A stretch of 64,000 nt of DNA from Pigmentiphaga aceris (lineage in GTDB: Bacteria > Pseudomonadota > Gammaproteobacteria > Burkholderiales > Burkholderiaceae_B), in NCBI RefSeq assembly GCF_008119665.1, contig NZ_CP043046.1, forward strand, positions 1,240,001-1,304,000, given 5' to 3'. This document shows positions 1 through 10,100 of this stretch, piece after piece. A model generated the notes under the pieces. It was not told where the DNA came from and ran no database searches. It worked only from the letters and a program-made list of their open reading frames with translations. The stretch's first letter is position 1, and the number at the start of each line of letters is the position of its first letter. The position numbers and the translations under genes are program-made.

Positions 1-2021
1 ATGCTGCGCGGGCCGTCACAGTCGGCAAGGGTGAACAAGCCCTGAAAGACATCCCGCAATCGATCAGTGTCGTCACCCGTCAATTGATGGACGAGCAGAA
101 GCTGACGTCCATCTATGACGTGCTGGCAAGTACCACCGGTATCACCATTCAGCAAAGCCCGCAGGGCGGCAAATACATCTACTCGCGTGGCTTCGATCTG
201 ACCACCATGCAGTACGACGGTGTGCCCTTGAACCGTGGCATGTATGGCCGCGCCAACAACTTCACCGCTGGCACTGCTTTCTACGATCGCGTGGAAGTGC
301 TGCGCGGAGCTGCCGGCCTGCTGCAAGGCTCGGGCAACCCGGGTGGTGCGGTGAACCTGGTGCGCAAGCGCCCGCTGGACACGGCCGTGACCTCTGTTGA
401 TCTGCGTGCCGGGTCGTGGGATCGCTATGGCGCACAAGTGGACTCAAGCGGCATCCTGAATGCCGAAGGCACCTTGCGCGGCCGCGCGGTGCTGGATCAC
501 AGCGATGAACATTCATTCATCGATTACGTGAACCAACGCAGCACCACGCTCTACGGCACCCTGGAATACGACCTGTCGCCGTCCACGCAGCTCAATGTTG
601 CGCTCAGCTCGGAAGAACTGACCGGCCGGCCTTCGATGAACGGCCTGCCGCGTTTCAGCGACGGCACCGACCTTGGCCTGCCGCGCTCGACTTACTTTGG
701 CGCGACCTGGAATCGCCGTGACACGACCAATCGTGGTCTGTACGCTGACCTGTCGCATAGCTTCAACGAGGACTGGAAGTTCAAGGTAAGCGTGGCGCAC
801 GTGCTGGAAAAACATGATCTCAAATACCTTGGTTCGAACCGCGCGGTCAGCCCGATTCTTCGCCAGGGTGCGGTGCTGGCCACACGCTCGACCTCCGATA
901 TCGAAACCTCGGGCATCGATGCCAATCTGACGGGCAAGTTCGAGGCCTTCGGACGTCGTCATGAGCTGGTCAGCGGCATGAATTATTCGCGCGCGTCCAA
1001 CGACACCGTCTATGGCTTTCGCACCAACTACAACGTCTTCGATATCTACAACTACAACCCGAACCTCCGCGAGCCGAGCGACGATGAAATCTACGCCAGC
1101 AACCGCGAAGCGAAGCTGGGCGTGTCACGGCAGTTTGGCGTGTACAACGCGCTGCGCCTGCAGCTGACTGATCCGCTCAAGCTGATCGTCGGTGCGCGTG
1201 TCAGCTGGTTCAATACCGACTGGACGACCAACACCACCGGCATCAGCCCCTCGCGTTCGGTCACGGAAAGCAAAGAGAACGCCAAACTCAGCCCGTATGC
1301 CGGTCTGGTGTATGCCATCAATCCGCAATGGTCGGCCTATGCCAGCTACGCCGATATCTTTCGCCCACAGACCGAGCAGAACGAGGCTGGGCAATTGCTC
1401 AAGCCCGTGGTGGGGGCCAACTACGAAGCTGGCCTGAAAGGCGAGCTGATGGATGGACGCCTGAATACCTCGTTTGCGGTGTTCAGCATCGACCAGAAAA
1501 ATCGTGCGCAGGAAGACTTCAACACCAGCCCGACCTGCCGCAACGATTACTACTGCTACACCGACACCGGTGAAGTGCGCAGCCAGGGCTTCGATGCCGA
1601 AATCAGTGGTGAAGTGGCACCGCGCTGGAACCTGTTCGCGGGCTACACCTTCAATCACACCAAGTATCTGAAAGACGTCAGCAGCGAAGGGCAGTCGTTC
1701 AACACCTACACGCCCAAGCACATGCTGCGCGTGTGGTCGACCTACCAACTGTCGGGTGCCTTGCAAGACCTGACGCTGGGCGGCGGGGTCAGCGCCCAGA
1801 GCTACAGCTATCGACAACTGAATGGTGTGACGGCACGCATGAGCGGCCGGGCTGTGTGGAACGCGTTTGCCAAGTATCAGATCAATCGCAACTGGTCTGC
1901 CACCATGAACCTGAACAACGTCTTCAACAAGACCTACTACAGTTCGCTCGCCAACTTCGTCAACAGCAACTACTACGGCGACCCGCGCAACGTGATGCTG
2001 ACGGTGCGCGGCACGTTCTGA
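1..2021 (+). CDS. TonB-dependent siderophore receptor (5' end outside window)
   Basis: Outer-membrane beta-barrel that would import a ferric siderophore using TonB energy. The reading frame is open from base 3, so the signal peptide and N-terminus lie upstream of the window; about 672 residues are visible. The visible start is the plug domain, with the family-typical DIPQSISVV at visible residues 16-24 and a Gly-rich plug (GSGNPGGAVNLVRKRP). The rest alternates amphipathic strands, and the protein ends in Phe, as barrel proteins usually do. Forty bases downstream begins a PepSY/DUF3649/DUF3325 operon, a common partner of siderophore receptors, which supports an iron role. The ligand cannot be told from sequence. 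A Fur site, if present, would be upstream of the window. Confidence 0.93.
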   Translation, partial: AARAVTVGKGEQALKDIPQSISVVTRQLMDEQKLTSIYDVLASTTGITIQQSPQGGKYIYSRGFDLTTMQYDGVPLNRGMYGRANNFTAGTAFYDRVEVLRGAAGLLQGSGNPGGAVNLVRKRPLDTAVTSVDLRAGSWDRYGAQVDSSGILNAEGTLRGRAVLDHSDEHSFIDYVNQRSTTLYGTLEYDLSPSTQLNVALSSEELTGRPSMNGLPRFSDGTDLGLPRSTYFGATWNRRDTTNRGLYADLSHSFNEDWKFKVSVAHVLEKHDLKYLGSNRAVSPILRQGAVLATRSTSDIETSGIDANLTGKFEAFGRRHELVSGMNYSRASNDTVYGFRTNYNVFDIYNYNPNLREPSDDEIYASNREAKLGVSRQFGVYNALRLQLTDPLKLIVGARVSWFNTDWTTNTTGISPSRSVTESKENAKLSPYAGLVYAINPQWSAYASYADIFRPQTEQNEAGQLLKPVVGANYEAGLKGELMDGRLNTSFAVFSIDQKNRAQEDFNTSPTCRNDYYCYTDTGEVRSQGFDAEISGEVAPRWNLFAGYTFNHTKYLKDVSSEGQSFNTYTPKHMLRVWSTYQLSGALQDLTLGGGVSAQSYSYRQLNGVTARMSGRAVWNAFAKYQINRNWSATMNLNNVFNKTYYSSLANFVNSNYYGDPRNVMLTVRGTF

Positions 2022-2061
2022 TGCGCTTGAGGCTTGTGGCTTCCACAGCGAAGGACGGTCG

Positions 2062-3714
2062 ATGAAAGACAGCTTCAGGCAGTCGATGTCGTGGCTGCAC
2101 ACCTGGAGCGGACTGGTGTTCGGCTGGTTGCTGTGCGCCATCTTCCTGACCGGCACGCTGAGCGTGTTTCGGGAGCCGATCACGCGGTGGATGGAGGCGC
2201 GGCCGCTGCTGTTGGTGGATGCTGATGCGGGCACCCGTGTCAGTGCTGACGCGCTTGCCACCGCTACTGCCGTGTCGCAGGCCGTGCGTCACCTGAGCGA
2301 GCAGGCGGCCGATGCGCGTTTCTGGCGTATCGAACTGCCGCGTCGCGAGGGCGATGCGATGCAGATGTTCTGGCGCAAGTCAGGGACGGCGCAGGGCAAC
2401 GAGCAGGCGGCCATGCACCCGGTCACGGGTTCCTTATTGCCGCAGCCCTGGGGCCGAGCGACCGAAGGTGGCCGCCACTTCATGTCCTTCCACTACATGC
2501 TGCACCTGCCCGAGTTCGGGTATTGGGTGGTCGGTGCCGTATCGATGTGCATGCTGGTGGCACTGGTGTCGGGCGTGGTGGTGCATCGCCGGATCTTCCA
2601 GGACTTCTTCACCTTTCGGCCGGGCAAGGGGCAGCGTTCCTGGCTGGATGCGCACAATGCCACGGCGGTGCTGACGCTGCCTTTCCTGTTCATGATCGTC
2701 TATACCGGGCTGGCGATTTTCTACACCACCTACATGCCGTGGCCCTTGCAGGCTGCCTATGGGTCAGGCGACAAAGCCAGTAGTCGATATCAGGCTGAGC
2801 TTGCCCACGACGGTACTGCCCCGCTGCGGCGTCCGCGCCTGGGTACGCCAGGTGTGCTGCACGACTTGCCGCCCTTGCTGCAACAGGCGCAGGCATTGTT
2901 GGGTGTGCCAGTGCATACCGTCATCGTCGAACAACCGGGCGACCGCAACATGACGCTGCGGATGATCGTGCGCGTGACCGGCCTGGAGGCGTCCCGCCAC
3001 ATCATCAATCCGGGTGGCAGCGTGGCGTTCGATGGGGTCAGCGGCAAGGTGCTGCAGGTGCAGCTTCCTACCCCCGCCAGCACCTTCGCCAGCGAGCAGG
3101 TTCACGAAGCAATGGAAGCCTTGCATCTGGTGCGTTTCGGCGGCTGGAGCATGAAGTGGCTGTATTTCCTCAGCGGCCTGTTAGGCACGGTGATGATGGC
3201 AACCGGGATCATCATGTTCTCGGTCAAGCGACGCCGGAAAAGCATGAACGAATTCGGTGCTGCCACCGCAGGCATGTACCGTGTTGTTGAATGGCTGAAT
3301 GTGACGGCAGTCGCAGGAATCTGTGTGGCCTGCATCGGATATTTCTACTTGAACCGGCTATTGCCCGCAGACATGCCAGGACGTATCACCTGGGAGATTC
3401 GCGGTTTCCTGCTGGTCTGGCTGATCACCTTGTTGCATGCCATGGCTCGCCCACCTGCCCGTGCCTGGGTCGAACAACTGTGGACTGCCGCTGCCTTGTG
3501 CCTGTGTCTGCCGCTCTTGAACGGCCTGACGACCGGGCAGCACGTGGGGCGTTACCTGATGGCGTCTGACTGGCCGCGTGCCGGGCTGGAAATCACCGTG
3601 ATGCTGATCGGACTGGCACTGGCCTGGGCGGCGCATCGCACACGGCGGGGCTGGCGCACGTCTGCAATGGCAAAAATGCCGCAGCGTCATGCTCGGGCCG
3701 AGGTGCAGGCATGA
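2062..3714 (+). CDS. PepSY-associated TM-helix inner-membrane protein (iron-uptake operon)
   Basis: A 550-residue polytopic protein of the PepSY_TM family, often encoded beside TonB siderophore receptors and thought to act in the inner-membrane or reductive step of iron release. Visible hydrophobic segments lie near residues 12-34, 150-175, 200-225, 360-385 and at several places in the last 150 residues. A large soluble loop sits between the third and fourth segments, as expected for PepSY domains. His residues occur in the membrane segments (SWLHTWSG, HYMLHLP). It starts 40 bases after the receptor stop and overlaps the next gene by ATGA, so translational coupling is likely. The exact biochemical role is inferred from family and context. 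Confidence 0.85.
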   Translation: MKDSFRQSMSWLHTWSGLVFGWLLCAIFLTGTLSVFREPITRWMEARPLLLVDADAGTRVSADALATATAVSQAVRHLSEQAADARFWRIELPRREGDAMQMFWRKSGTAQGNEQAAMHPVTGSLLPQPWGRATEGGRHFMSFHYMLHLPEFGYWVVGAVSMCMLVALVSGVVVHRRIFQDFFTFRPGKGQRSWLDAHNATAVLTLPFLFMIVYTGLAIFYTTYMPWPLQAAYGSGDKASSRYQAELAHDGTAPLRRPRLGTPGVLHDLPPLLQQAQALLGVPVHTVIVEQPGDRNMTLRMIVRVTGLEASRHIINPGGSVAFDGVSGKVLQVQLPTPASTFASEQVHEAMEALHLVRFGGWSMKWLYFLSGLLGTVMMATGIIMFSVKRRRKSMNEFGAATAGMYRVVEWLNVTAVAGICVACIGYFYLNRLLPADMPGRITWEIRGFLLVWLITLLHAMARPPARAWVEQLWTAAALCLCLPLLNGLTTGQHVGRYLMASDWPRAGLEITVMLIGLALAWAAHRTRRGWRTSAMAKMPQRHARAEVQA

Positions 3715-4025
3715 GTCGTCAACCGGTTCCTGTCGATGTGCTGCGTTATCGCCTGAGTGTGCTCAGCCGAGTCGTGGCAGCAAGCGTGGGGGCCTATGCC
3801 GTCACGTCCTTGATATCGGCTGCGTTTGCACTGGCCTTGCCGTGGGTGACGGGTGCATCGCGGGCGGACGCCGTGATGCTTGCCACGATGCTGAGCTTTG
3901 CGGTCTACACGATGGTGGCGTTGTGGGTGTTCTGCGTGCGCACCGCATTGCGTGCGTGGATCGGTCTGGGATGCGTGGCGGTAGCAGCAGGCTTGGTGCT
4001 GCTTGGCGCGCGGGTGTTGGGATGA
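3711..4025 (+). CDS. DUF3649-like small membrane protein
   Basis: A 104-residue protein with three hydrophobic segments (about residues 22-45, 55-75 and 83-103). It lies in ATGA overlap with the PepSY gene before it and the DUF3325-like gene after it. The order receptor / PepSY / DUF3649 / DUF3325 recurs in Bordetella-type iron-uptake loci. The domain name is assigned from size, topology and gene order, not from a search. Function is unknown; a small accessory subunit of the PepSY inner-membrane complex is a reasonable guess. Confidence 0.7.
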   Translation: MSRQPVPVDVLRYRLSVLSRVVAASVGAYAVTSLISAAFALALPWVTGASRADAVMLATMLSFAVYTMVALWVFCVRTALRAWIGLGCVAVAAGLVLLGARVLG

Positions 4026-4360
4026 ACCAGGCCTGTTTTCAGGCACTCGCCTTGAGCCTGGCTGGCATGGTTGCCTTGAGCCTGGCCATGGATCGTCACT
4101 TTGAACAGTTCACGCAGCGCTTTCTGCTTTCGTTTGCAATGCGCAACGCGTTGCGTGCAGCGGGCGTGCTGCTGCTGGGCGCAGCAATGTGGATCTGCAT
4201 CGTGGCCCTGGGGACGATGGTAGGGTTCGTGGCGTGGTGGGGGGGTCTCAGCGCTGGCGCACTGTTGGCGGTGCTGACGTTGAGCTATCAGCCACAGTGG
4301 GTCGCCACCGTAGGGTTGGTCAGCGGTACCGCCGCCTTGGTATCGGCGCTGGGGGCTTGA
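4022..4360 (+). CDS. DUF3325-like small membrane protein
   Basis: A 112-residue protein with about four hydrophobic segments and the motif MDRHFEQF near residue 21, which fits the DUF3325 family. Its ATG overlaps the stop of the DUF3649-like gene (ATGA), making it the last gene of the four-gene iron operon. The frame stays open upstream to about 3690, but the ATG at 4022 is the natural start because it gives the family length and the coupled overlap. No function is established. Confidence 0.7.
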   Translation: MNQACFQALALSLAGMVALSLAMDRHFEQFTQRFLLSFAMRNALRAAGVLLLGAAMWICIVALGTMVGFVAWWGGLSAGALLAVLTLSYQPQWVATVGLVSGTAALVSALGA

Positions 4361-4498
4361 CGTTCGGCACCCGGGGCGGCACCACGTCGGTCTGCACCTG
4401 CGCCCATGCTGTCATCGCGATCGCCAATGGTCGCGGTATCATCGCAAGCTTGATCGAACCGGCCACGCCGGTTACCCCTTACAGGACACGCGCAGCCC

Positions 4499-4831
4499 AT
4501 GACAATCTCTCACGAACAAGTCGGTGATGTATTGGTACTCAGCCCCACGGGCCAGCTGAACAGCACCAACTCGGTCGCCGTTGAATCCGTTGTGCTGGGT
4601 CACGTCAATGCCGGTGCCAACAAGCTGGTGCTGGACTTCGACAAGCTCGACTACATTTCCAGCGCCGGCCTGCGTGTGGTGCTGGTCTTGGCCAAACGCC
4701 TGAAACAGACCGGCGGCAAGCTGATCCTGGCCGGCCTGCAACCGCATATCCGCGAAGTGTTCGATGTCAGCGGCTTCCTGGCCATCCTGACCGTGACCGA
4801 CACTCGCCAGGAAGCGCTGACGCGCTTCTGA
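4499..4831 (+). CDS. STAS-domain protein (anti-sigma factor antagonist type)
   Basis: A 110-residue single-domain STAS protein of the SpoIIAA/RsbV type. It would bind an anti-sigma or switch kinase and be controlled by phosphorylation of a conserved Ser. The core YISSAGLRVVL (about residues 52-62) holds that site, and the domain fills the whole protein. No RsbW-like kinase or phosphatase gene lies nearby, so its partner is unknown. The intergenic space from the DUF3325-like gene is 138 bases, so it is probably a separate transcript. Confidence 0.88.
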   Translation: MTISHEQVGDVLVLSPTGQLNSTNSVAVESVVLGHVNAGANKLVLDFDKLDYISSAGLRVVLVLAKRLKQTGGKLILAGLQPHIREVFDVSGFLAILTVTDTRQEALTRF

Positions 4832-4854
4832 GGATCAGACCCACGCCATTCTGA

Positions 4855-5493
4855 TCAGGCGTCGACGGGGACCAGCGCCACGTCGAACCAGCCGCGCAAG
4901 GCGTTCGACAGGCGCAGTCCGGTCGCGCCTTGCACGTCGGCCAGCGTCAACACCGCTTCTTCCACCTGTTCTTCATCCAGCAGCTCGGCGCGCTTGGCAC
5001 CGGGCAACAGACCGCTGCTAACCGGCGGGGTCAGCCACACGCCGTTTCGCAGCACGTAGACATTCGTCCGGCTGCCTTCACAGACTTCCCCACGTTCGTT
5101 CAGGTACAGCAGATCGAAGTAGTCGGGGTGTTCGGCCAGCCAGGCCGGCGCGTCTTCATACCAGGGGCGATGGGTGGTCTTGTGACGCAACAAGGGGGCG
5201 CTGGACTGCAAACGGGTGCTGGCAATGGCCACCTTGGGCAGTGCTGGCAGCGGAGCCAGCGGCGCATGGGTGATATCGATCTTGCCGTCGTCGGCCACCA
5301 GCACCCGCATGCGATGCGTTGTGCCTTCGGGCAGGCTGGCAGCCACGCGCGCAATGGCGCGTTGCACTGCATCGACCGACCAGCGATACCCCAGGGCGCT
5401 TGCGGAACCACCCAGACGTTCAAGATGCCACGGCAGCAGCGGCATGCGGCCGTCGGGCTCCACGCACAGGGTTTCGATCAGTTGGGGACGCAT
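4855..5493 (-). CDS. pabC: Class IV aminotransferase, probable aminodeoxychorismate lyase (PabC-like)
   Basis: A 212-residue PLP-dependent fold-type IV enzyme. It would convert 4-amino-4-deoxychorismate to p-aminobenzoate and pyruvate for folate. The Lys in RHKTTHR is the expected PLP-linking residue, and the CEGSRTNVYV motif (Glu plus Asn) binds the cofactor, as in PabC and branched-chain aminotransferases. Residues PVSSGLLPGAKR match the phosphate-binding loop. It is shorter than typical PabC (about 270) and lacks part of the N-terminal domain, but it lies 157 bases downstream of pabB on the same strand, which supports the assignment. Confidence 0.82.
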   Translation of the reverse strand: MRPQLIETLCVEPDGRMPLLPWHLERLGGSASALGYRWSVDAVQRAIARVAASLPEGTTHRMRVLVADDGKIDITHAPLAPLPALPKVAIASTRLQSSAPLLRHKTTHRPWYEDAPAWLAEHPDYFDLLYLNERGEVCEGSRTNVYVLRNGVWLTPPVSSGLLPGAKRAELLDEEQVEEAVLTLADVQGATGLRLSNALRGWFDVALVPVDA

Positions 5494-5650
5494 AAAAAAT
5501 CCGGTGGTAACTGACGGGTCAGGTCAGGGGCGTGGTCAAAAGCAAAAATCTGGAAGTGAAGCGGAGCGGGGCCTGCTTGCACGGTCGGGACTAAAGGCTG
5601 AGCAGCGCAAAGCCGGTACTGAGTCAGCGCAACACCAGCACAATGCCCAC

Positions 5651-6892
5651 TCAACGCGTCAACACGCGCGCTTTCCACAGGCACTCTTCCCACTCATCGA
5701 GCGGATCGGAATCGTAGACGATTCCGCCGCCCACGCCATAGACGCCTGTGCCATCGGTGCCCAGCACCAGGGTGCGGATGGTCACACTCAAGTCAAAATC
5801 GCCGTTTGGGGCGAGCCACCCCAGCCCGCCGCAATACAGTCCGCGCGGAGAAGGCTCCAGGCGTTTTATGTGCTGCATGGCGGCTACTTTGGGTGCCCCA
5901 GTGATCGAGCCGCAGGGAAACAGCGCGTGCAGCATGCCGGACAAAGACGTGTCGGCAAGTTCGGCGCTGATGGTGGACGTCAGGGTCCATACCTGGGGGT
6001 ACTGTTCCAGGGTGAACAAGGCGTCTACCTGCACCGAGCCTGGTTTGGCGATACGCCCCAGGTCGTTGCGGATCAGGTCCACGATCATCACGTTCTCAGA
6101 CCGGTTCTTTTCGCTGGCCAGCAGTGCCTGGCCCAGTTGGTGGTCTTCGGCAGGGTTGGCACTGCGTGGTGCCGTGCCCTTCATCGGACGCGACTCGATG
6201 CGGGTGCCACGACGACGCACGAACAGTTCCGGCGAGAACGACAACACGGCGCGGCCACCTTCGGCACGGTCATCGATGAAGGCCGAGTGCGAAGCCGTTT
6301 GCTGCGCAGCCAGCCGTGCATAGATGTCTTCGGGCGTACCGCGGGTTTTTACGTCCAGCGGCAGCGTGTAGTTGATCTGATAGACGTCGCCTTCGCGGAT
6401 CAGGCGACGAATTTCGTCAATCGCCGTCACGTAGTCGGCTTGGGTGACACGCGGATCGACAGAGACGATTCCGGCATCGGTATCCGGTCGACCGGGCCAG
6501 ATGTCGGTGTCGTGCATGTGGGTGAAGACCAGCGCGGTCAGGCGTGGGGTTTCTGACGGTGCATTGGCTTGATCGGTGTGCGTTCCTGCACGCAAGCTCG
6601 TATCCGACCGACTACCCCGTTCCTGATCAGGCTGCGCATCAAAACCCGCCCCAAGATGCGCCCCAACACGATCCGCCTTCGAGCCGACCACAGCCGGCTC
6701 CAGCCATTCACCCAACTCGTAATCCAGCAGCAAGGCGACCCAGTAACCAGCCGCTTGCGCCTCGGCAATGCGCGCCAGTGCAGGCGCAAGCGATGCGGCC
6801 GAGGTGGCCACGATGCGTTCATGCAACCCGGACAATACCCGCGCGTGACCCGTGCTGCGGTCTTCGAAACGACACTCCATCAGTGCCGCCAA
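5651..6892 (-). CDS. pabB: Aminodeoxychorismate synthase component I
   Basis: A 413-residue chorismate-utilising enzyme that aminates chorismate to 4-amino-4-deoxychorismate, the first committed step to p-aminobenzoate. Family motifs are present: SFSPELFVRR, the Lys in RPMKGTAPR, EKNRSENVMIVDLIRNDLG, and the C-terminal SITGAPKVAAM and GVGGGIVYDS. The N-terminal domain is short compared with E. coli PabB. No pabA glutaminase is present here, so ammonia delivery must depend on a gene elsewhere. The start gives MAALMECRF; a start four codons later is equally possible. It is followed by the pabC-like gene. Confidence 0.92.
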   Translation of the reverse strand: MAALMECRFEDRSTGHARVLSGLHERIVATSAASLAPALARIAEAQAAGYWVALLLDYELGEWLEPAVVGSKADRVGAHLGAGFDAQPDQERGSRSDTSLRAGTHTDQANAPSETPRLTALVFTHMHDTDIWPGRPDTDAGIVSVDPRVTQADYVTAIDEIRRLIREGDVYQINYTLPLDVKTRGTPEDIYARLAAQQTASHSAFIDDRAEGGRAVLSFSPELFVRRRGTRIESRPMKGTAPRSANPAEDHQLGQALLASEKNRSENVMIVDLIRNDLGRIAKPGSVQVDALFTLEQYPQVWTLTSTISAELADTSLSGMLHALFPCGSITGAPKVAAMQHIKRLEPSPRGLYCGGLGWLAPNGDFDLSVTIRTLVLGTDGTGVYGVGGGIVYDSDPLDEWEECLWKARVLTR

Positions 6893-7100
6893 GCCGGCTG
6901 GGCGTGCGGGTGCACTGCCTGGGTAGACAGCAAGAATGCCTTCTGGTCAGTGCTGCCCTGCTTGTTCAACGCAAAGCCTATCGCGCAGACACCAAACCAG
7001 CACATCTTCATATCAACTTGAGTGCAAGGGGCCGTCACATTCCCTGTCGTGAGGGCTGTGAACGTAATAGGGAAATGCATCCCGGTCTCCGGACGTGCGC

Positions 7101-7127
7101 GGATGGGGGCCTGTCTGGCCCCCATCC
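7101..7127. terminator. Strong hairpin downstream of uvrA
   Basis: A perfect 11-bp inverted repeat (GGATGGGGGCC, loop TGTCT, GGCCCCCATCC) lies 18 bases beyond the uvrA stop. There is no clear T-tract, so it may end transcription poorly on its own or protect the 3' end. The rest of 6893-7144 shows no gene. Confidence 0.5.
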
Positions 7128-7144
7128 TGATAGCGATTCGATTC

Positions 7145-10100
7145 TTATATTGTCGCCGCTTGCGCCCGTGGTTGCAGGAATTCGGCCAACACCAGCCCGG
7201 TATGCGAATCGGGATGTTCCTGCACCAGCCCTTCCGGTGTGCCAACTGCCACCAGTTGACCTCCGCCGGTACCGCCTTCGGGGCCCATGTCCAGCAGCCA
7301 GTCGGCTTCGGCGATCACGTCCAGGTTGTGCTCGATGACCACCACGGTATTGCCGGCGTCGGTCAGGCGGTGCAGCACACGGATCAGCTTTTCCACATCA
7401 GCCATCGACAGGCCCACGGTCGGCTCGTCCAGCACATACAAGGTATGCGTCGGACGCGAGGCGCGGCCGGTGCGGAAGGTGCCATCGCCAATGCGCGCCT
7501 TGACCAGTTCGCTGACAAGCTTGATCCGCTGCGCCTCACCACCTGACAGCGTGGGCGAGGGCTGGCCCAGCGTCAGGTAACCCAGCCCCACGTCCTGCAT
7601 CAGTTGCAGCGGGTTCAGAATGGCTGGGTGTGCCGCGAAGTACTCGATGGCGTCATCGATCTCCATGGTCAGCACTTCGCCGACGTTCTTGCCGCGCAAC
7701 TGCACCGCCAAGGTTTCACGGTTGAAACGCGCGCCGTGGCAGACATCGCACAGCACTTTCACGTCCGGCAGGAAACTCATTTCAATGGTGCGCATGCCCT
7801 GGCCTTCGCAGGCCGGGCAACGACCATCGCCGGTATTGAAGCTGAAGCGTGCCGCCGTCCAGCCACGCATGCGCGCTTCGGCCGTATCGGCAAACTGCTT
7901 GCGTACAGCATCCCAGAAACCGATGTAGGTCGCCGGGCAGGAACGCGGCGTTTTGCCGATGGGGGTCTGATCCACTTCCAGCACACGGTCCAGCTGGTCC
8001 CAGCCTTCGATGCTGCTGCATCCGGTCCACACCGGCTTGGGGTCACGTTCACCCACGATGCGCTTCAGGTTGTCCAGCAACACATCACGTGCCAGGGACG
8101 ACTTGCCCGACCCGGACACCCCGGTCACCACCGACAGGCGGCCTAGCGGGAAGTTGGCTTCCACACCTTGCAGGTTGTGCAAGGTGGCGTTGTGAATGTG
8201 CAGGCGAGGCGTGTCCGCATCGACCGTGCGACGCACTTGCATCGGGTGTTGCAACGGGTGCTTCAGGTAGCGCCCGGTGATCGACCCTTCGCTGTCCATC
8301 AAGTCTTGCGCGGTACCCTGGGCGACCACCTGGCCGCCGCGCACGCCTGCACCCGGCCCGATGTCGATGATGTGGGCAGCACGTCGAATGGTGTCCTCGT
8401 CGTGCTCGACCACCACCAGGGTGTTGCCCTTTTGTTCCAGACGCGACAGTGCGTCCAGCAGAATGCGGTTGTCGCGCGGATGCAGGCCAATCGTCGGTTC
8501 GTCCAGCACGTAGCAGACGCCTTGCAGATTGGACCCAAGCTGTGCGGCCAGACGAATGCGTTGTGCTTCACCGCCCGACAAGGTCGGCGCGGCGCGGTCC
8601 AGTTCGAGGTAACCCAGGCCCACTTCTTCCAGGAAGGCCAGGCGGCTGCGCAGTTCGGCCAGAATGTCGCGCGAAATCTCGGCCTCGCGGCCCTCGACCT
8701 GCAAGTCATCAAAGAACGACCGGGAATTGCGCACGGAGATCGACGTCAGATCGGCAATCGACTTGCCATGCCACATCACCGACAGGGCAATCGGATTCAG
8801 GCGATGGCCGTGGCAGCTTTGGCAGGTTTCCGTGGCACCGTCGTAGGCGTCGTTCCAGCCGGCTTCTTCGCCGGTCTGTTCGCCGTCAAAGCCCGCCAGA
8901 CGCACGCCCGTGCCGAAGCAGTCGGTGCACCAGCCGTGCTTGGAGTTGTACGAGAACAGGCGCGGATCGGGTTCCGGGAAGCTCAGGCCGCAGCACGGGC
9001 AGGCGCGCTTGATCGAGAACACCTGCTGTTGCAGTGCCGGGGCAGGTTCGCCTTTGTCTACTGCCGCGCGCAGGTGGTCCAGCGGCCACACCACGCTCAT
9101 CACGCCGTGGCCGTGTTCCAGCGAGTCACGCAGGAAACCGCGCAGCTGCGCTTCGTTGGCGGCATCGACCACGAAGTCGGCCACCGGCAATTCAATCGTG
9201 TGTTCCTTGAAGCGGTCCAGGCGCGGCCACTTGGCGGTCGGCAGGAATTCACCATCTACACGCAGATGCGAGTGTCCCTTGTTGGCCGCCCACTTGGCCA
9301 GGTCGGTGTAGTAGCCCTTGCGTGCCGTCACCAGCGGGGCCATCAGGCCGATGTGCTGGCCTTTCATGTCGCGCAAGATGCGGCTGACGATCAGGTCGAA
9401 AGTCTGCGGTTCGACCGGTACGTGGCAGTTCGGGCAGTGCTGCGTGCCCAGCTTCACATACATCAGTCGCAGGAAATGATGCACTTCGGTCATGGTGGCC
9501 ACGGTGGACTTGCGGCCGCCCCGGCTGGTGCGCTGCTCGATGGCAACAGTCGGCGGAATGCCGTAGATCGCATCCACGTCCGGCTTGCCGGCAGGTTGCA
9601 CAATCGACCGGGCGTAGGCGTTCAAGGATTCCAGATAACGGCGCTGGCCTTCGTTGAACAGAATGTCGAAGGCCAGGGTGGACTTGCCCGAGCCAGACAC
9701 ACCGGTAATCACGGTGAACGCGTTGCGTGGAATGTCCACGTCCACGTTCTTCAGGTTGTGTTCGCGGGCGTTGCGGATCGAAATGGCTTTGGGGCCACGG
9801 CGCTGACGCGCCAGCACGCTTTGCAGCGGCACGCCCATGTCTTCGTCGGTGCTGCCGGTAATCGTGGCGGGGTTTGCTGCCGCATAGGCAATTGAACGTT
9901 CAGCCACCCCGGGCGCGACAGCCGCTTTTGCGCCGCTGCCCAATGCGCCAATGTCGGCTTCGTAGTCCTTCAAGGCTTGGCCCGTATAGGACGCTTCCAC
10001 CGCCATCACATCTTGCGGCGTACCAACCGCCATGATCTGGCCGCCTGCATCACCGCCGTCCGGGCCAAGGTCGATCAACCAGTCGGCGGCGCGGATCACG